Positions 52,405 through 63,884 of a stretch of 64,000 nt of DNA are shown here, piece after piece; the stretch's first letter is position 1; each line of letters begins with the position of its first letter. A program made the translations under genes and the position numbers. Source of the DNA: Octadecabacter dasysiphoniae (GTDB lineage Bacteria; Pseudomonadota; Alphaproteobacteria; Rhodobacterales; Rhodobacteraceae); contig NZ_JAKGAQ010000002.1 in assembly GCF_021532615.1 (NCBI RefSeq), positions 906,501 to 970,500 on the forward strand. The letters are read 5' to 3'. The notes below the pieces were generated by a model. That model was given only the letters and a program-made list of their open reading frames with translations, did not search any database and was not told where the DNA came from.

Positions 52405-52944
52405 TTATTCGCTTGCTGATTGTGCGGATTGGGGCAGCCCGCCGAGCAATGCGACGCCCCCGCAATCAAGGTTCGCCGTACCCAGAGGGAAGACCGGAAA
52501 GCGTGTGTAGCGGTTGATCATGCTGTCCGTATGCCAGACGTTGTTAACGCAGAGGTCTTGCGCGTTCGTGCCAGAGTTGAACCCAAAACCGGGGTTGCCA
52601 CAGTCATCCGCCCGCCCGCCTGCATTCCACGCCTGACCTTTGTCACTGTCGTGCATTCCGCCTGTGGGGAAGACCATACCGCGTGGATCAAACGACAGGT
52701 TCCAGCTTGTTTCGGGTGTCACTTGGCTCATGTCCCAGGCACCCAGCGGCACGTCGTCCTTAAAGCCCTGGATGAAGAATGCCGAAACGTCGTCATGTGT
52801 CAAAAGCGAACGATTGAGCAGCGCGTCGTCAATCCGCATAGACCCTTCCATGCGGTAACCATTTGCGCCCTCCCAACAGAATTCAAAATCCGCAGCGGCG
52901 ACGGGCGACGTTAGGCAAGCGATAAGAACAGCGGCGCGGATCAT
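52405..52944 (-). CDS. secreted hypothetical protein
   Basis: 179 residues with a signal peptide (MIRAAVLIACLTSPVAA). The mature protein has four cysteines (FEFCWEGANGYRMEGSMRID, DDCGNPGF, DLCVNNVW, DCGGVALL) and a Gly/Asp-rich middle part, MHDSDKGQAWNAGG. The pattern FCWxGxxGYxxxGxM occurs in small secreted proteins of Rhodobacteraceae, function unknown to me. The start overlaps the folC stop (ATGA), so it is coupled. Confidence 0.8.
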   Translation of the reverse strand: MIRAAVLIACLTSPVAAADFEFCWEGANGYRMEGSMRIDDALLNRSLLTHDDVSAFFIQGFKDDVPLGAWDMSQVTPETSWNLSFDPRGMVFPTGGMHDSDKGQAWNAGGRADDCGNPGFGFNSGTNAQDLCVNNVWHTDSMINRYTRFPVFPLGTANLDCGGVALLGGLPQSAQSASE

Positions 52945-54203
52945 TGGTTTTCCCGCATCACATGGCCCGCGAAATAGAGAGAGCCGCAAATCAGAATACG
53001 CGCGCTAGGTGACGTCGCAGTAATGGCATCGAGGGCCATGTAAATGTCCGGCGCGGTTTGGGCCGCAATCCCTGCTGATGTCGCGGCGTCGGCGGTTGTT
53101 TCAGCGGGTAGCGTGTTGGTTTCATCGGGGATCGCGACGCCGGTCAGCGATTGTGTAAATGGCGCAAGCGGGCGCATGAAGCCGGCAACATCTTTGGTGT
53201 TCAGCATACCACAAATCAGGTGTGTTTCGCGTTTGGGCAGCGTTTCGAGGGTGGCGGCGATCGCCTTTCCGGCGGCTGGATTGTGCCCTCCGTCCAACCA
53301 CAGTTCGGCGGGGGCCGCGCGATCAACCAACGCACCTTGTTTCAGGCGCTCCATACGCGCGGGCCATCGGGCGCTTGTCATGGCTGCGGCGCAGGCATCT
53401 TCGTCGGCACCCAAGTGGCGCAGTGCCGCAAGAACGGCACCGGCGTTCTGGATTTGGTGTGGGCCGGGCAAGGCGGGCAGGGGCAGATCCAGCAATCCGG
53501 TTTCGTCCTCAAACACCAGCCGTCCGCGTTCTTCGTTGACGTGAAAGTGCTGACCATAGGCCAAAATTGGGGCACCAAGCCGCTGGGCGGTCGCCTCAAT
53601 CACGTCCAACGCATCATCGTGCTGTGGGCCGACAACACACGGCACGCCACGTTTGATGATCCCAGCTTTTTCGGCGGCAATCTGGCGCAGCGTATCGCCT
53701 AAAAACTGCTGATGATCGAGGTCCACAGGCGTGATGATGCTCAACACCGGATCAATCACATTGGTCGCATCAAGACGCCCACCCAGACCGACCTCAAGGA
53801 GCGTGTAATCTGCCGGAGTTTCAGAAAATGCAAGGATCGCGGCACAGGTCGTGATCTCAAAATAGGTGATGTTTTCGCCGTTGTTGGCAGCGTAGCACCG
53901 ATCAAGCGCCTCGGTCAGCGCATCCTCGGAAATCAGTCCCCCTGCCAATCGGATACGTTCGTGAAACCGCGCGAGGTGGGGTGAAGTATAGGCATGAACG
54001 CGCTTTCCCTGCGCCTCGAGACCGGCACGGATCATGGCCTGTGTTGATCCTTTGCCGTTCGTACCTGCAATGTGGATCACAGGAGGCAGGCGGCGTTCGG
54101 GATTGCCGAGCGCATCCAGCAACCGCCACATCCGATCAAGGGTTAGATCGATAATCTTCGGGTGCAACGCCATCATACGGGCAAGGATCACATCTGAGTT
54201 CAT
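52941..54203 (-). CDS. folC: bifunctional folylpolyglutamate/dihydrofolate synthase
   Basis: 420-residue ligase of the Mur-like family that adds glutamate to dihydropteroate and to folates. P-loop HIAGTNGKGSTQAM at 45-58; YTSPHLARFHERI; TYFEITTCAAILAF; LEVGLGGRLDATNV; TPVDLDHQQFLGDTL (shown in pieces). DGGHNPAAGKAIA is the C-terminal domain motif. accD and folC are close in most bacteria, as here, with one small membrane protein gene between them; starts and stops overlap by four bases. Confidence 0.95.
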   Translation of the reverse strand: MNSDVILARMMALHPKIIDLTLDRMWRLLDALGNPERRLPPVIHIAGTNGKGSTQAMIRAGLEAQGKRVHAYTSPHLARFHERIRLAGGLISEDALTEALDRCYAANNGENITYFEITTCAAILAFSETPADYTLLEVGLGGRLDATNVIDPVLSIITPVDLDHQQFLGDTLRQIAAEKAGIIKRGVPCVVGPQHDDALDVIEATAQRLGAPILAYGQHFHVNEERGRLVFEDETGLLDLPLPALPGPHQIQNAGAVLAALRHLGADEDACAAAMTSARWPARMERLKQGALVDRAAPAELWLDGGHNPAAGKAIAATLETLPKRETHLICGMLNTKDVAGFMRPLAPFTQSLTGVAIPDETNTLPAETTADAATSAGIAAQTAPDIYMALDAITATSPSARILICGSLYFAGHVMRENQ

Positions 54204-54598
54204 GGTGTTTGCGGCTTTCGAAAAAGGGAGAACAAGATCACTGCGCCCAATGCGACGTCATAACCTGCACAAAAGGCGGGCCACCACACAGGGCCGGGAT
54301 GGGATGTTGTGAACAATGCCGCATCTAGAACCCCGTGTGCGACCAACACCAACGCCAAACCTGCTAGGCCTAAGCGGTGCGAATACACCGCGGCCACAGC
54401 AAAGGTCGCGAACAATGCGAGGTGAAACACGAGCTGCCCGTCATGCCCCGACGCTACAGCAAAAAGGGGCCAGAACCCGGCGATTGCGATCACAATCAAC
54501 CCGATAATGCCAGGACGATGCAGCAGATGGAGACGCCATAACGCGCCGCCCGTCGCGACCGCCAGCACACCCCCGATGAGGGCAGGCCACAGGATCAT
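54200..54598 (-). CDS. small four-helix membrane protein
   Basis: 132 residues with about four hydrophobic segments (WPALIGGVLAVATGGALW, GIIGLIVIAIAGFWPLF, LALFATFAVAAVYSHR, LGLAGLALVLVAHGVLDAAL). The WWPAFCAGYDVALG segment near the C-terminus is the most distinctive. No named family. Overlaps accD upstream (ATGA at 54595) and folC downstream (ATGA at 54200), so it is part of that operon. Confidence 0.75.
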   Translation of the reverse strand: MILWPALIGGVLAVATGGALWRLHLLHRPGIIGLIVIAIAGFWPLFAVASGHDGQLVFHLALFATFAVAAVYSHRLGLAGLALVLVAHGVLDAALFTTSHPGPVWWPAFCAGYDVALGAVILFSLFRKPQTP

Positions 54599-55530
54599 GC
54601 TGGGTCTGCGTCCGTTTTCGGGGCTTCAGCAGGTTCGGCCTCTGGCGCGTCGGGTGCGGGCAGGTCCGCCAAGACCATGGGGCCAAGACCCAGCAGCATG
54701 CGGGTGATGCCAATTAGTTCATCGCGCATTTTGCCGCGCGGTGTAACGCGATCCAGCATGCCGTGATCCAAGAGGTATTCAGCCCGCTGGAATCCTTCGG
54801 GGAGCTTTTCGCGGATCGTCTGTTCAATCACGCGCGGCCCCGCAAAGCAGATCAATGCGTTGGGTTCCGCGATATGGACATCACCCAGCATCGCATATGA
54901 TGCCGTCACGCCACCTGTCGTTGGGTGTGTCAAAACCACGATATAAGGCAGGTTCGCTTCTTTGAGCATTTCCACGGCAACGGTCGTGCGCGGCATCTGC
55001 ATCAGGGACAAAATCCCTTCTTGCATACGTGCGCCACCGGCAGCGGAAAACAGGATCAGCGGGCGCTTCGTGTCAACGGCGCGCTGGGCGGCGGCGATGA
55101 TCGCGTTGCCGACATACATGCCCATGGATCCCGCCATAAAGCTGAAGTCCTGACAGGCGGCAACAATCGGCGTGCGGCCAATCTCGCCCTCCGCCACCAG
55201 CATTGCCTCTTTTTCATTGGTCGTCTTCTGGGCTGCCTTCATGCGATCGGGATATTTCTTCTGATCGCGAAAATGCAGCGGATCGACAGTGGGTGCTGGA
55301 ACGTCGACCTCCGTGAAGATGCCGCCATCAAACAAAGATGCAAACCGGTCGCGTGCGGTGATCGCCATGTGGTGACCGCAGGACGTACAGACATTCAGGT
55401 TTTCGGCCAATTCACGGTGAAACAGCATGGTGCCGCATTCATCACATTTGGACCACAAATTCTCGGGCACTTCGCGGCGCGAGAAGATGGAGTTGATGCG
55501 GGGGCGGACGTAGTTGGAAATCCAGTTCAT
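54595..55530 (-). CDS. accD: acetyl-CoA carboxylase carboxyltransferase subunit beta
   Basis: 311 residues. Four-cysteine zinc ribbon at C29, C32, C48 and C51 (SKCDECGT, NVCTSCGHH), then the carboxyltransferase domain with ILFSAAGGARMQEGILSLMQ, PTTGGVTASYAMLGDV and FAGPRVIEQTIREKLPEGFQ. It transfers carboxyl from carboxybiotin to acetyl-CoA together with AccA. The last 30 residues are Ala/Pro/Glu-rich. ATG at 55530 (MNWISNYVRP) with GAGG upstream; the longer open frame is not coding. Confidence 0.96.
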   Translation of the reverse strand: MNWISNYVRPRINSIFSRREVPENLWSKCDECGTMLFHRELAENLNVCTSCGHHMAITARDRFASLFDGGIFTEVDVPAPTVDPLHFRDQKKYPDRMKAAQKTTNEKEAMLVAEGEIGRTPIVAACQDFSFMAGSMGMYVGNAIIAAAQRAVDTKRPLILFSAAGGARMQEGILSLMQMPRTTVAVEMLKEANLPYIVVLTHPTTGGVTASYAMLGDVHIAEPNALICFAGPRVIEQTIREKLPEGFQRAEYLLDHGMLDRVTPRGKMRDELIGITRMLLGLGPMVLADLPAPDAPEAEPAEAPKTDADPA

Positions 55531-55585
55531 CGGGGACCTCAAATGATGTTGGGATTGAGATAAGCTGCGCGCGGGCGAAATGCAA

Positions 55586-56467
55586 TCAACGCCGCAATGC
55601 CAAACGCGCGGCAAGCCAGACAGAAAACAAGAACAGTGCCTCGAACGGAATCCACGGCACCCATGGTTCACCGTACGTTGGCCAAACGTACAGCGCCGCA
55701 CCATAGAGCCAATCGTCCGCCGCCAATATGAACATTGCGCCGATGTTATTGATGAAATGCACCGCCAGCGCCGGGCCAAGTGTGCCGGACCGCGCTGTCA
55801 GGTCGGCGCAAACAAGTCCAAGGCACGTGGCCCAAATCACGTAGGTCCAGGCTGAATAGGCGGGGCTGGTCGGGTCAAAATGAATTAGTCCGAACAGGAA
55901 TGACGGGATGCCCATCCAGATGATCGGGTTGGATGTCAGCGCGGCGAAATGGCTTTGCAGATATCCACGAAAGACGAATTCTTCGGCACTGATTTGCACG
56001 AACAGCAACGGTAACATCATGGGAAGCAACGACAGCCATGTTGTAATGTCATACTGGCGTTCGGCCTCTGGCAGGAACACCGACGGCAGAGTAAGAAACC
56101 CGTAAAGGGGCGACAGGTAGATGGAAACCCTGATGAATTCCCGGCACGCTGTTGGCGCGTGTCCGATCAACGTGCGCAGCCCAAGGCGGTGAAATACACG
56201 CATCATCAAAAGCAAAATTGCGGTGTAAATGGCGAACGTCGCGAGGGTCCAGCGCACCGCTGACGGGGTTGAGCCAAGGAAAAATGCATCTTCAAGTAGC
56301 GGGTTATCCGCAACCCAAGATGATTGCGCCCAGACAACATAAATCGCACTGAAAATGATCGTGAAACCAAACCACAAGGCAGCCAGCACAATTCCCGCGT
56401 AGGCCCAATTGGCGGTGTTGGTGTAAGGCGCAGCCCGCGTGCGCATGGCGCGATAGCGATCAATCAA
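55586..56467 (-). CDS. CPBP family intramembrane metalloprotease
   Basis: 293 residues, seven or eight membrane helices. The CPBP/Abi motif is complete: ISAEEFVFRGYLQS (EExxxR), FLFGLIHFDPTSP with the catalytic His, and FINNIGAMF at the third site. Related to Rce1-type proteases. The frame starts at TTG 56467, with AGG eight bases upstream, overlapping the ACT gene; an ATG at 56446 is the alternative. Confidence 0.87.
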   Translation of the reverse strand: MIDRYRAMRTRAAPYTNTANWAYAGIVLAALWFGFTIIFSAIYVVWAQSSWVADNPLLEDAFFLGSTPSAVRWTLATFAIYTAILLLMMRVFHRLGLRTLIGHAPTACREFIRVSIYLSPLYGFLTLPSVFLPEAERQYDITTWLSLLPMMLPLLFVQISAEEFVFRGYLQSHFAALTSNPIIWMGIPSFLFGLIHFDPTSPAYSAWTYVIWATCLGLVCADLTARSGTLGPALAVHFINNIGAMFILAADDWLYGAALYVWPTYGEPWVPWIPFEALFLFSVWLAARLALRR

Positions 56468-56831
56468 TTGTATGGCCTGCCGCCGTGAGGGCTGCGTGGA
56501 CCCGTTCCAATTCGGCCGTACGCACCAGTAGATAGTCGCGCAAGTGGGTGGATATTACGAACACGCCCAATCCAGCGGTTGAAATTGGCGTGACAGCGGC
56601 CAAAACCACCCCCGGTTCATCCAGTGCCGCCAGCATATCAACGCGCAAGGCGCTCCATCCGCGATCTGCTGTATCCGGCGCGCGATCCGCACGGCACACA
56701 ATCGAAAGCTCGTCTTGCGCGCGGGTCATGCTGACCAGCCCCTCACCGTCGACCCAATCGGGTGTCGCGGTGGCGGCGGGCAGTCGGGTAATTGCGTATT
56801 CACCTATCAAGGGCGTGAAAGACAGTTTCAT
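56460..56831 (-). CDS. ACT domain protein
   Basis: 123-residue small protein of the ACT_7/CASTOR-like kind: EYAITRLPAATATPDWV, RAQDELSIVCRADRAPD, GWSALRVDMLA and the ending VFVISTHLRDYLLVRTAEL. Such proteins bind amino acids and are often annotated as regulators; no enzyme domain is attached. Divergent from ilvD by 106 bp, so sensing of a branched-chain amino acid is conceivable but unproven. Confidence 0.85.
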   Translation of the reverse strand: MKLSFTPLIGEYAITRLPAATATPDWVDGEGLVSMTRAQDELSIVCRADRAPDTADRGWSALRVDMLAALDEPGVVLAAVTPISTAGLGVFVISTHLRDYLLVRTAELERVHAALTAAGHTID

Positions 56832-56937
56832 TGCGCCACAGTGCCGCCAGATCGCGCAAGTTCCAACCCACTTGCACCTTGTAGACCGCCGCAGCGCAAT
56901 TTAGACCGTTTCCAACAGATTTTCGGAGGATATCGCC

Positions 56938-58701
56938 ATGACCAAAGCCCGTATGGACAAGACCAACCTGCCAAGCCGCCACGTAACCGTCGGCCCGGCC
57001 CGCGCGCCGCACCGTTCCTATTATTATGCGATGGGCATGACCGAAGACGAGATTTATCAACCACTGGTTGGTGTTGCGACCTGCTGGAACGAAGCGGCGC
57101 CTTGCAACATCTCGCTGAACCGTCAGGCGCAGGCCGTTAAGCTGGGCGTCAAAAGCGCCGAAGGCACACCGCGTGAATTCACGACCATCACTGTCACCGA
57201 CGGCATCGCGATGGGCCATGAAGGTATGCGATCTTCGCTGGCGTCACGCGAAGCGATTGCCGACACCGTTGAACTGACGATGCGCGGCCACTGCTATGAC
57301 GCGATTGTCGGCCTTGCGGGCTGTGACAAATCCTTGCCAGGTATGATGATGGCAATGGTGCGTTTGAACACGCCATCTGTGTTCATCTACGGTGGCTCGA
57401 TCCTTCCGGGTCGCGCACCTGCTGGCGCCGATGTGCCGAGCGAATACGCGAACCGTGATTTGACCGTACAAGACATGTTTGAGGCCGTGGGCCGCCACCA
57501 AGCGGGTGATTTGTCTGACAGTGCGCTCGAAGTTCTTGAACGCGTGGCCTGCCCGTCGGCAGGTGCCTGTGGCGGTCAGTTCACAGCCAACACGATGGCT
57601 TGCGTATCCGAGGCCATTGGCCTCGCGTTGCCGCAATCCTCCGGTGCGCCCGCGCCATATGAATCGCGCGATCAGTATTCTGTGGCGTCGGGTGAGGCGG
57701 TGATGAACCTTCTTGCCAAGAACATCCGCGCGCGCGATGTCGTGACGCTGGAATCCTTGCAAAATGCGGCGCGCGTTGTGGCCTGTACAGGCGGGTCGAC
57801 CAACGCCGGTCTGCACCTGCCCGCGATTGCGCATGAGGCCGGTATCAAATTCACCCTTGAAGATGTCTGCGAAATTTTCCGCGACACGCCCTATTTCGTC
57901 GACCTTAAGCCAGGCGGGCAATACGTTGCCAAAGACCTGTATGAGGCGGGCGGCGTGATGATGGTGATGAAAGAATTGCGCAAGGCCAAATTGATCCACG
58001 AAGACTGCATGACAGCGACCGGGTATTCCATCGGTGAGGAAATCGACCGTATCGAAGGTGACGCAGATGGTCGCGTGATCTATCCAATTGATGCACCACT
58101 GACACCGACAGGCGGTGTTGTCGGCCTGAAAGGCAACCTTGCCCCGGAAGGCGCAATCGTAAAAGTCGCCGGCATGGCGACGCAGGAACAATCGTTCATT
58201 GGTCCGGCCCGTTGCTTTGAATCCGAAGAAGACGCTTTTGCCGCCGTCAAAGCCCGCAACTACAAAGAAGGCGAAGTGCTTGTGATCCGGAACGAAGGCC
58301 CTGCTGGTGGTCCGGGTATGCGCGAAATGTTGGCGACAACAGCTGCATTATCTGGCCAAGGTATGGGCAAAAAGGTCGCGCTGATCACGGATGGCCGTTT
58401 TTCCGGTGCGACACGCGGTTTCTGCGTTGGACACGTCGGACCAGAGGCCGCGCATGGTGGCCCAATCGGTTTGCTGAAAGACGGTGACATGATCACAATG
58501 AACGCGGTCACGGGCGAATTGTCAGTTGATGTGTCAGACGAAGACATGGCGGCCCGCCGCGCGGACTGGAAAGGCGCAAAAGAAACGATCTACGCCTCTG
58601 GCGCATTGTGGAAATACGCCCAACTTGTTGGTGGTGCCAAAGACGGCGCTGTCACGCATCCAGGTGCCAAAGACGAACGCCACATCTACATGGATCTTTA
58701 A
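56938..58701 (+). CDS. ilvD: dihydroxy-acid dehydratase
   Basis: 587-residue Fe-S enzyme that dehydrates 2,3-dihydroxy-isovalerate and 2,3-dihydroxy-3-methylvalerate in valine, leucine and isoleucine synthesis. Cluster cysteines in [21 protein letters not shown] and [17 protein letters not shown]; substrate region [18 protein letters not shown] (shown in part) and [23 protein letters not shown] at 56938 after GGAGG. Fits with leuBCD in this window but is in a separate operon with a lipoprotein gene. Confidence 0.97.
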   Translation: MTKARMDKTNLPSRHVTVGPARAPHRSYYYAMGMTEDEIYQPLVGVATCWNEAAPCNISLNRQAQAVKLGVKSAEGTPREFTTITVTDGIAMGHEGMRSSLASREAIADTVELTMRGHCYDAIVGLAGCDKSLPGMMMAMVRLNTPSVFIYGGSILPGRAPAGADVPSEYANRDLTVQDMFEAVGRHQAGDLSDSALEVLERVACPSAGACGGQFTANTMACVSEAIGLALPQSSGAPAPYESRDQYSVASGEAVMNLLAKNIRARDVVTLESLQNAARVVACTGGSTNAGLHLPAIAHEAGIKFTLEDVCEIFRDTPYFVDLKPGGQYVAKDLYEAGGVMMVMKELRKAKLIHEDCMTATGYSIGEEIDRIEGDADGRVIYPIDAPLTPTGGVVGLKGNLAPEGAIVKVAGMATQEQSFIGPARCFESEEDAFAAVKARNYKEGEVLVIRNEGPAGGPGMREMLATTAALSGQGMGKKVALITDGRFSGATRGFCVGHVGPEAAHGGPIGLLKDGDMITMNAVTGELSVDVSDEDMAARRADWKGAKETIYASGALWKYAQLVGGAKDGAVTHPGAKDERHIYMDL

Positions 58702-58705
58702 TTCC

Positions 58706-59368
58706 ATGTGGGTGAAAGGGTGTGTCTTGGCGCTTGTTTGCGCTGGCTTGGTCGGTTGTTCACAAGTGTCTGACGGTATTGCCGATGGCTTGGCGAGCAT
58801 TGGTGCGCCAAGCAACGCGACCGGTGAAGGTATCCGCACGTTATCACTGCTGGGTGGGGACGTGCGGGCGCGCGGTCCTGAAGGGTACTGCATCGATCAA
58901 GGTGCCAGCAATGCGCGCCGCGGCTTTGCTGTCATGGCGGGATGCGCATTGCTGTCAGATGATGCGGCGGTTATGCCAAACCTTGATGGTTTGATTATGA
59001 TCCAGTTTGGCGCCGTAGATACGGCAAGCGTCGTGGGCAACGAAGACGCCTTTGCCGCGTTCCTTCAAAGCGATGCAGGGCGTGCGCTTTTGTCCTCTGA
59101 TGGTGATCTTGCCAACATGTCCGAGGTCGCGACGATCACCGATCGGGCAGGCGTGCTGGCACGGTTTGAGGATACCGCTGATGTGCCGTTCGCCGGAACG
59201 GGCGGCCCCCAATGGCGCGGGTTTCTGGACGTGCGCGGACGGCTGGTCACGATTTCAGTGCTGAGCTTTGAGCGCGACGCCTTAAGCCGCAGCGAAGGTG
59301 AGCGTTTGCTGGTGGTCGCGATGGCCGAATTGGCCGAAGTGAACGCACCCGAGGCCGAAGCCGAATAA
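58706..59368 (+). CDS. lipoprotein of unknown function
   Basis: 220 residues, signal MWVKGCVLALVCAGLVGCSQ with lipobox LVGC. The mature protein contains GAPSNATGEGIRTLSLLGGD, RARGPEGYCIDQGASNARRG, a second cysteine in VMAGCALLSD and FRGRLVTISVLSFERDAL-like text near the end (as DVRGRLVTISVLSFERDAL). Conserved in Rhodobacteraceae by style, but no domain name. Starts five bases after the ilvD stop; cotranscription likely. Acidic tail EVNAPEAEAE. Confidence 0.78.
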   Translation: MWVKGCVLALVCAGLVGCSQVSDGIADGLASIGAPSNATGEGIRTLSLLGGDVRARGPEGYCIDQGASNARRGFAVMAGCALLSDDAAVMPNLDGLIMIQFGAVDTASVVGNEDAFAAFLQSDAGRALLSSDGDLANMSEVATITDRAGVLARFEDTADVPFAGTGGPQWRGFLDVRGRLVTISVLSFERDALSRSEGERLLVVAMAELAEVNAPEAEAE

Positions 59369-59399
59369 ATTTGATAGAAACGCTGGGGAAAATCCTGCT

Positions 59400-59424
59400 A
59401 ATTGTTTCCTTTCCCGAAACAATT
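59400..59424. promoter_or_regulatory. inverted repeat before the gene at 59465
   Basis: AATTGTTTC-N7-GAAACAATT, nine-base perfect arms. It lies 32 bp after the lipoprotein stop and 41 bp before the next start. Could be an operator or a terminator without a strong U-tract. Confidence 0.5.
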
Positions 59425-59464
59425 TGGCAGGTATGGTGCCTGAAAAGGAATCTCTCGGAACGTC

Positions 59465-60238
59465 ATGGGACAGCATAGATCAGGTCTTTTGGAAAAGGTG
59501 CTCTTGCGGCGGGCGCGGGCATTTTGGTCTCGTGCGGCGATGTCTGCGGGAACAACCGATTTGTCTTTGCTGCGTGGCCAACGCAACGAAGCACGTATTC
59601 TTCGCCATAAACTTGATGAATTGACCCATCAGGCTGACAGCCGCCTCGCGCTTCCGCGCATCGGATCAATGTCGTTCCCGAAACCCGCCGGAACAGATTG
59701 GTCATGGCGCCCGCAACTGTGGCGCGGTGCGTTGCCGTTCAAAGGGCTAAGCGCGGTTGAGAGCAAAACAATGCTCGGCGATGAGGTCACGATCTTTCAC
59801 GATTGCCAGATTTCGGAGCTGACTTTGCGCCAGCTGCGCAACACGCGCGAGGCAGATTTGGCACCCTTCGGGTTGCGCATGGATGTGTTCCGCTTTGATG
59901 GATCGTTTCTGTCGCTCGTTCTGAACATGCCACAGTCGGCCTGCGACGGGTTGATGCGCCGCCACCTTGTGCGGATGGAAGCCATCGTCGAGGTCGAAAA
60001 ACCGCTCGAGATTTTTGCACGCTTGAACGTGCGCCATGGCCCGAACACCGAACAGATTGTGCGTGAACTGCCGCTATCTGACGACAAGATCATGGTGGAG
60101 TTTGACCTCGCCTATACCAAGCTGAACGAAAAGCGGGTGGAAGCGATGTGGATCGATCTGATCTTTGAGGGGCCTGAGATGAACCAAGTGACACTGCGTG
60201 ACGTCACATTGTCACGTAACCCACGCGCAGAGCTTTAG
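59465..60238 (+). CDS. DUF6478 family protein
   Basis: 257 residues, soluble. MGQHRSGLLEKVLLRRARAF, then RNEARILRHKLDELTHQADS, RLALPRIGSMSFPKPAGTDW, WRPQLWRGALPFKGLSAVES, EVTIFHDCQISELTLRQLRN and FDLAYTKLNEKRVEAMWIDL are long conserved stretches I associate with the Rhodobacteraceae family DUF6478. Function unknown. ATG at 59465 with GGAA upstream. The next gene, also conserved beside it in this family, follows after nine bases. Confidence 0.78.
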   Translation: MGQHRSGLLEKVLLRRARAFWSRAAMSAGTTDLSLLRGQRNEARILRHKLDELTHQADSRLALPRIGSMSFPKPAGTDWSWRPQLWRGALPFKGLSAVESKTMLGDEVTIFHDCQISELTLRQLRNTREADLAPFGLRMDVFRFDGSFLSLVLNMPQSACDGLMRRHLVRMEAIVEVEKPLEIFARLNVRHGPNTEQIVRELPLSDDKIMVEFDLAYTKLNEKRVEAMWIDLIFEGPEMNQVTLRDVTLSRNPRAEL

Positions 60239-60247
60239 AGGCCCCGG

Positions 60248-60637
60248 ATGTCCGATATGATTGAAATGACAAAACTGCGGATGGTCGAGGGCGTGTGGCA
60301 CGGGGCGATTAAGCATCGTGGAAACAGCGACTGGCAACCGACAATTGAGGTGACACACCTTGATTATGCGGTGGATGGTGTAACGATTGAAGAAGATCGC
60401 GTCGAAGAACATTGGCGCATTTCAGTGCCAATTCCGGTGGACCGGATTGCGGATGGCGTTCAGACATTTGTGATCCGCGATCGCAAAGAAGACGCCGTAT
60501 TGGGCAGTTTTTCCATCGTTGCAGGGGATGCTTTGGCGGAAGATATTCGCGCAGAGATGACATTGCTGCGTGCCGAGCTGGATATGCTGAAAAAGGCGTT
60601 CCGGCGCCACTGCGTTGAAACGGCTGACGGCGATTGA
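60248..60637 (+). CDS. conserved hypothetical protein paired with DUF6478
   Basis: 129 residues, soluble. KLRMVEGVWHGAIKHR opens a beta-rich domain, ISVPIPVDRIADGVQTFVI lies in the middle, and the C-terminus is helical (LLRAELDMLKKAFRRHCVET). Function unknown. It follows the DUF6478 gene by nine bases and is followed by the second copy of the intergenic repeat. Confidence 0.75.
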   Translation: MSDMIEMTKLRMVEGVWHGAIKHRGNSDWQPTIEVTHLDYAVDGVTIEEDRVEEHWRISVPIPVDRIADGVQTFVIRDRKEDAVLGSFSIVAGDALAEDIRAEMTLLRAELDMLKKAFRRHCVETADGD

Positions 60638-60677
60638 CAGACATGGTTTCGAATTGGCTGCGCCAATCCGACAAAGC

Positions 60678-60731
60678 GGGGGCCAGCCCCCGTCGCTGCG
60701 CGACTCCCCCGGAATATTTAAGAAGCAAAGA
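60678..60731 (+). repeat. Rhodobacteraceae-type intergenic hairpin repeat, copy 2
   Basis: GGGGGCCAGCCCCC hairpin, GTCGCTGCGCGAC, then TCCCCCGGAATATTTAAGAA and CAAAGA. Same order as at 2359-2410. The stem bases differ between the copies while pairing is kept. Confidence 0.75.
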
Positions 60732-60767
60732 CGGGGTGACGCGGCGTTTGGGGTGACGTGGGCGTAA

Positions 60768-63019
<2,252 letters not shown>

Positions 63020-63023
63020 CGCG

Positions 63024-63686
63024 TTAATCGTGCCTTAGGGCGCTGCGTTGTTGCCCCGCGTCGTCAAAGTTTTCAGCCCTAAGCCATTCGGAAAGTGCCG
63101 TCCGACGTCCGGGCCATTCCGATTTGAGAATCGAAAACCAGGCCACACCCCGCTGCCAACCCTTAACCACAGCTGCGTTGCGCCATGTTCCCTCGTGCCG
63201 GAAACCGAGGTTCTGTGCGGCACGCATGGATTTCGCGTTTTCGGCCTGACACCGCCAGACAAGGCGTTCATACCCAAGATCGTCCATACAGTGACACATC
63301 GCCATAAAAATCGCTTCTCGGGCGGCGCGGGTGCCTTGAAGGGTGGGCGAAAACCAGATGCTACCAATTTCGATACTGCCGTTTGCCGTATCAATATCGC
63401 AGATGGACAGCCATCCAAGGGTCGGGCCAGACTCTAGGCGCACGGCCCAGAACGGTTGATCGGCGCGCGAAGATAGATCGGATACCACATCGTGCAGCGC
63501 ATTTTTGTTCGCAAAGGGTCCGTAGCGTAAATAATTGAAACTGTCTGGATGCGCAGACGCCTGTTCCCAAAGTGCATCGCAGTGGTGCAGGCCCAACGGT
63601 TCTAACACCGCGGATTGCCCTTGCATGACGGCACGCTTGGGCATTGGCCACGCGGTTTGCGATATCGGTGTTCCGTGCTGTGTCAT
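63024..63686 (-). CDS. GNAT family N-acetyltransferase
   Basis: 220 residues of the RimJ/RimL-type GNAT fold. SFNYLRYGPFANKNALHDVV, GWLSICDIDTANGSIEIGSI, FSPTLQGTRAAREAIFMAMC, LGYERLVWRCQAENAKSMRA and AAQNLGFRHEGTWRNAAVV are the successive beta-alpha units with the acetyl-CoA loop (LQGTRAA). Acceptor unknown (ribosomal protein, amino acid or antibiotic). Confidence 0.9.
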   Translation of the reverse strand: MTQHGTPISQTAWPMPKRAVMQGQSAVLEPLGLHHCDALWEQASAHPDSFNYLRYGPFANKNALHDVVSDLSSRADQPFWAVRLESGPTLGWLSICDIDTANGSIEIGSIWFSPTLQGTRAAREAIFMAMCHCMDDLGYERLVWRCQAENAKSMRAAQNLGFRHEGTWRNAAVVKGWQRGVAWFSILKSEWPGRRTALSEWLRAENFDDAGQQRSALRHD

Positions 63687-63849
63687 CTGGTTCTCTGTTG
63701 CGGGTGTGCGTTTGGTTTGCCCCTACATTAGTGCAACGTTGAACCCTAGAAACCCAGTGTTTCCGTGTTTCCTGCCCCGCAACAGTCCTGCCATTACCCC
63801 GCAATTGTCAGGCCCGTGCCCCAGTGCTGCCCCTTTTGACTCCGATACC

Positions 63850-63882
63850 TGATCCTCGAACAAAGTTGCAAACCGAGGATCA
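63850..63882 (+). promoter_or_regulatory. inverted repeat covering the LysR gene RBS
   Basis: TGATCCTCG-N15-CGAGGATCA, nine-base perfect arms; the right arm holds the Shine-Dalgarno GAGGA and ends two bases before the ATG at 63885. As DNA it is a candidate operator, as RNA a stem that hides the RBS. Confidence 0.6.
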
Positions 63883-63884
63883 GT

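Noticed and set aside
63687..63849. Possible small gene between the acetyltransferase and LysR genes
   Set aside because: No frame with start, RBS and plausible composition; treated as promoter region.
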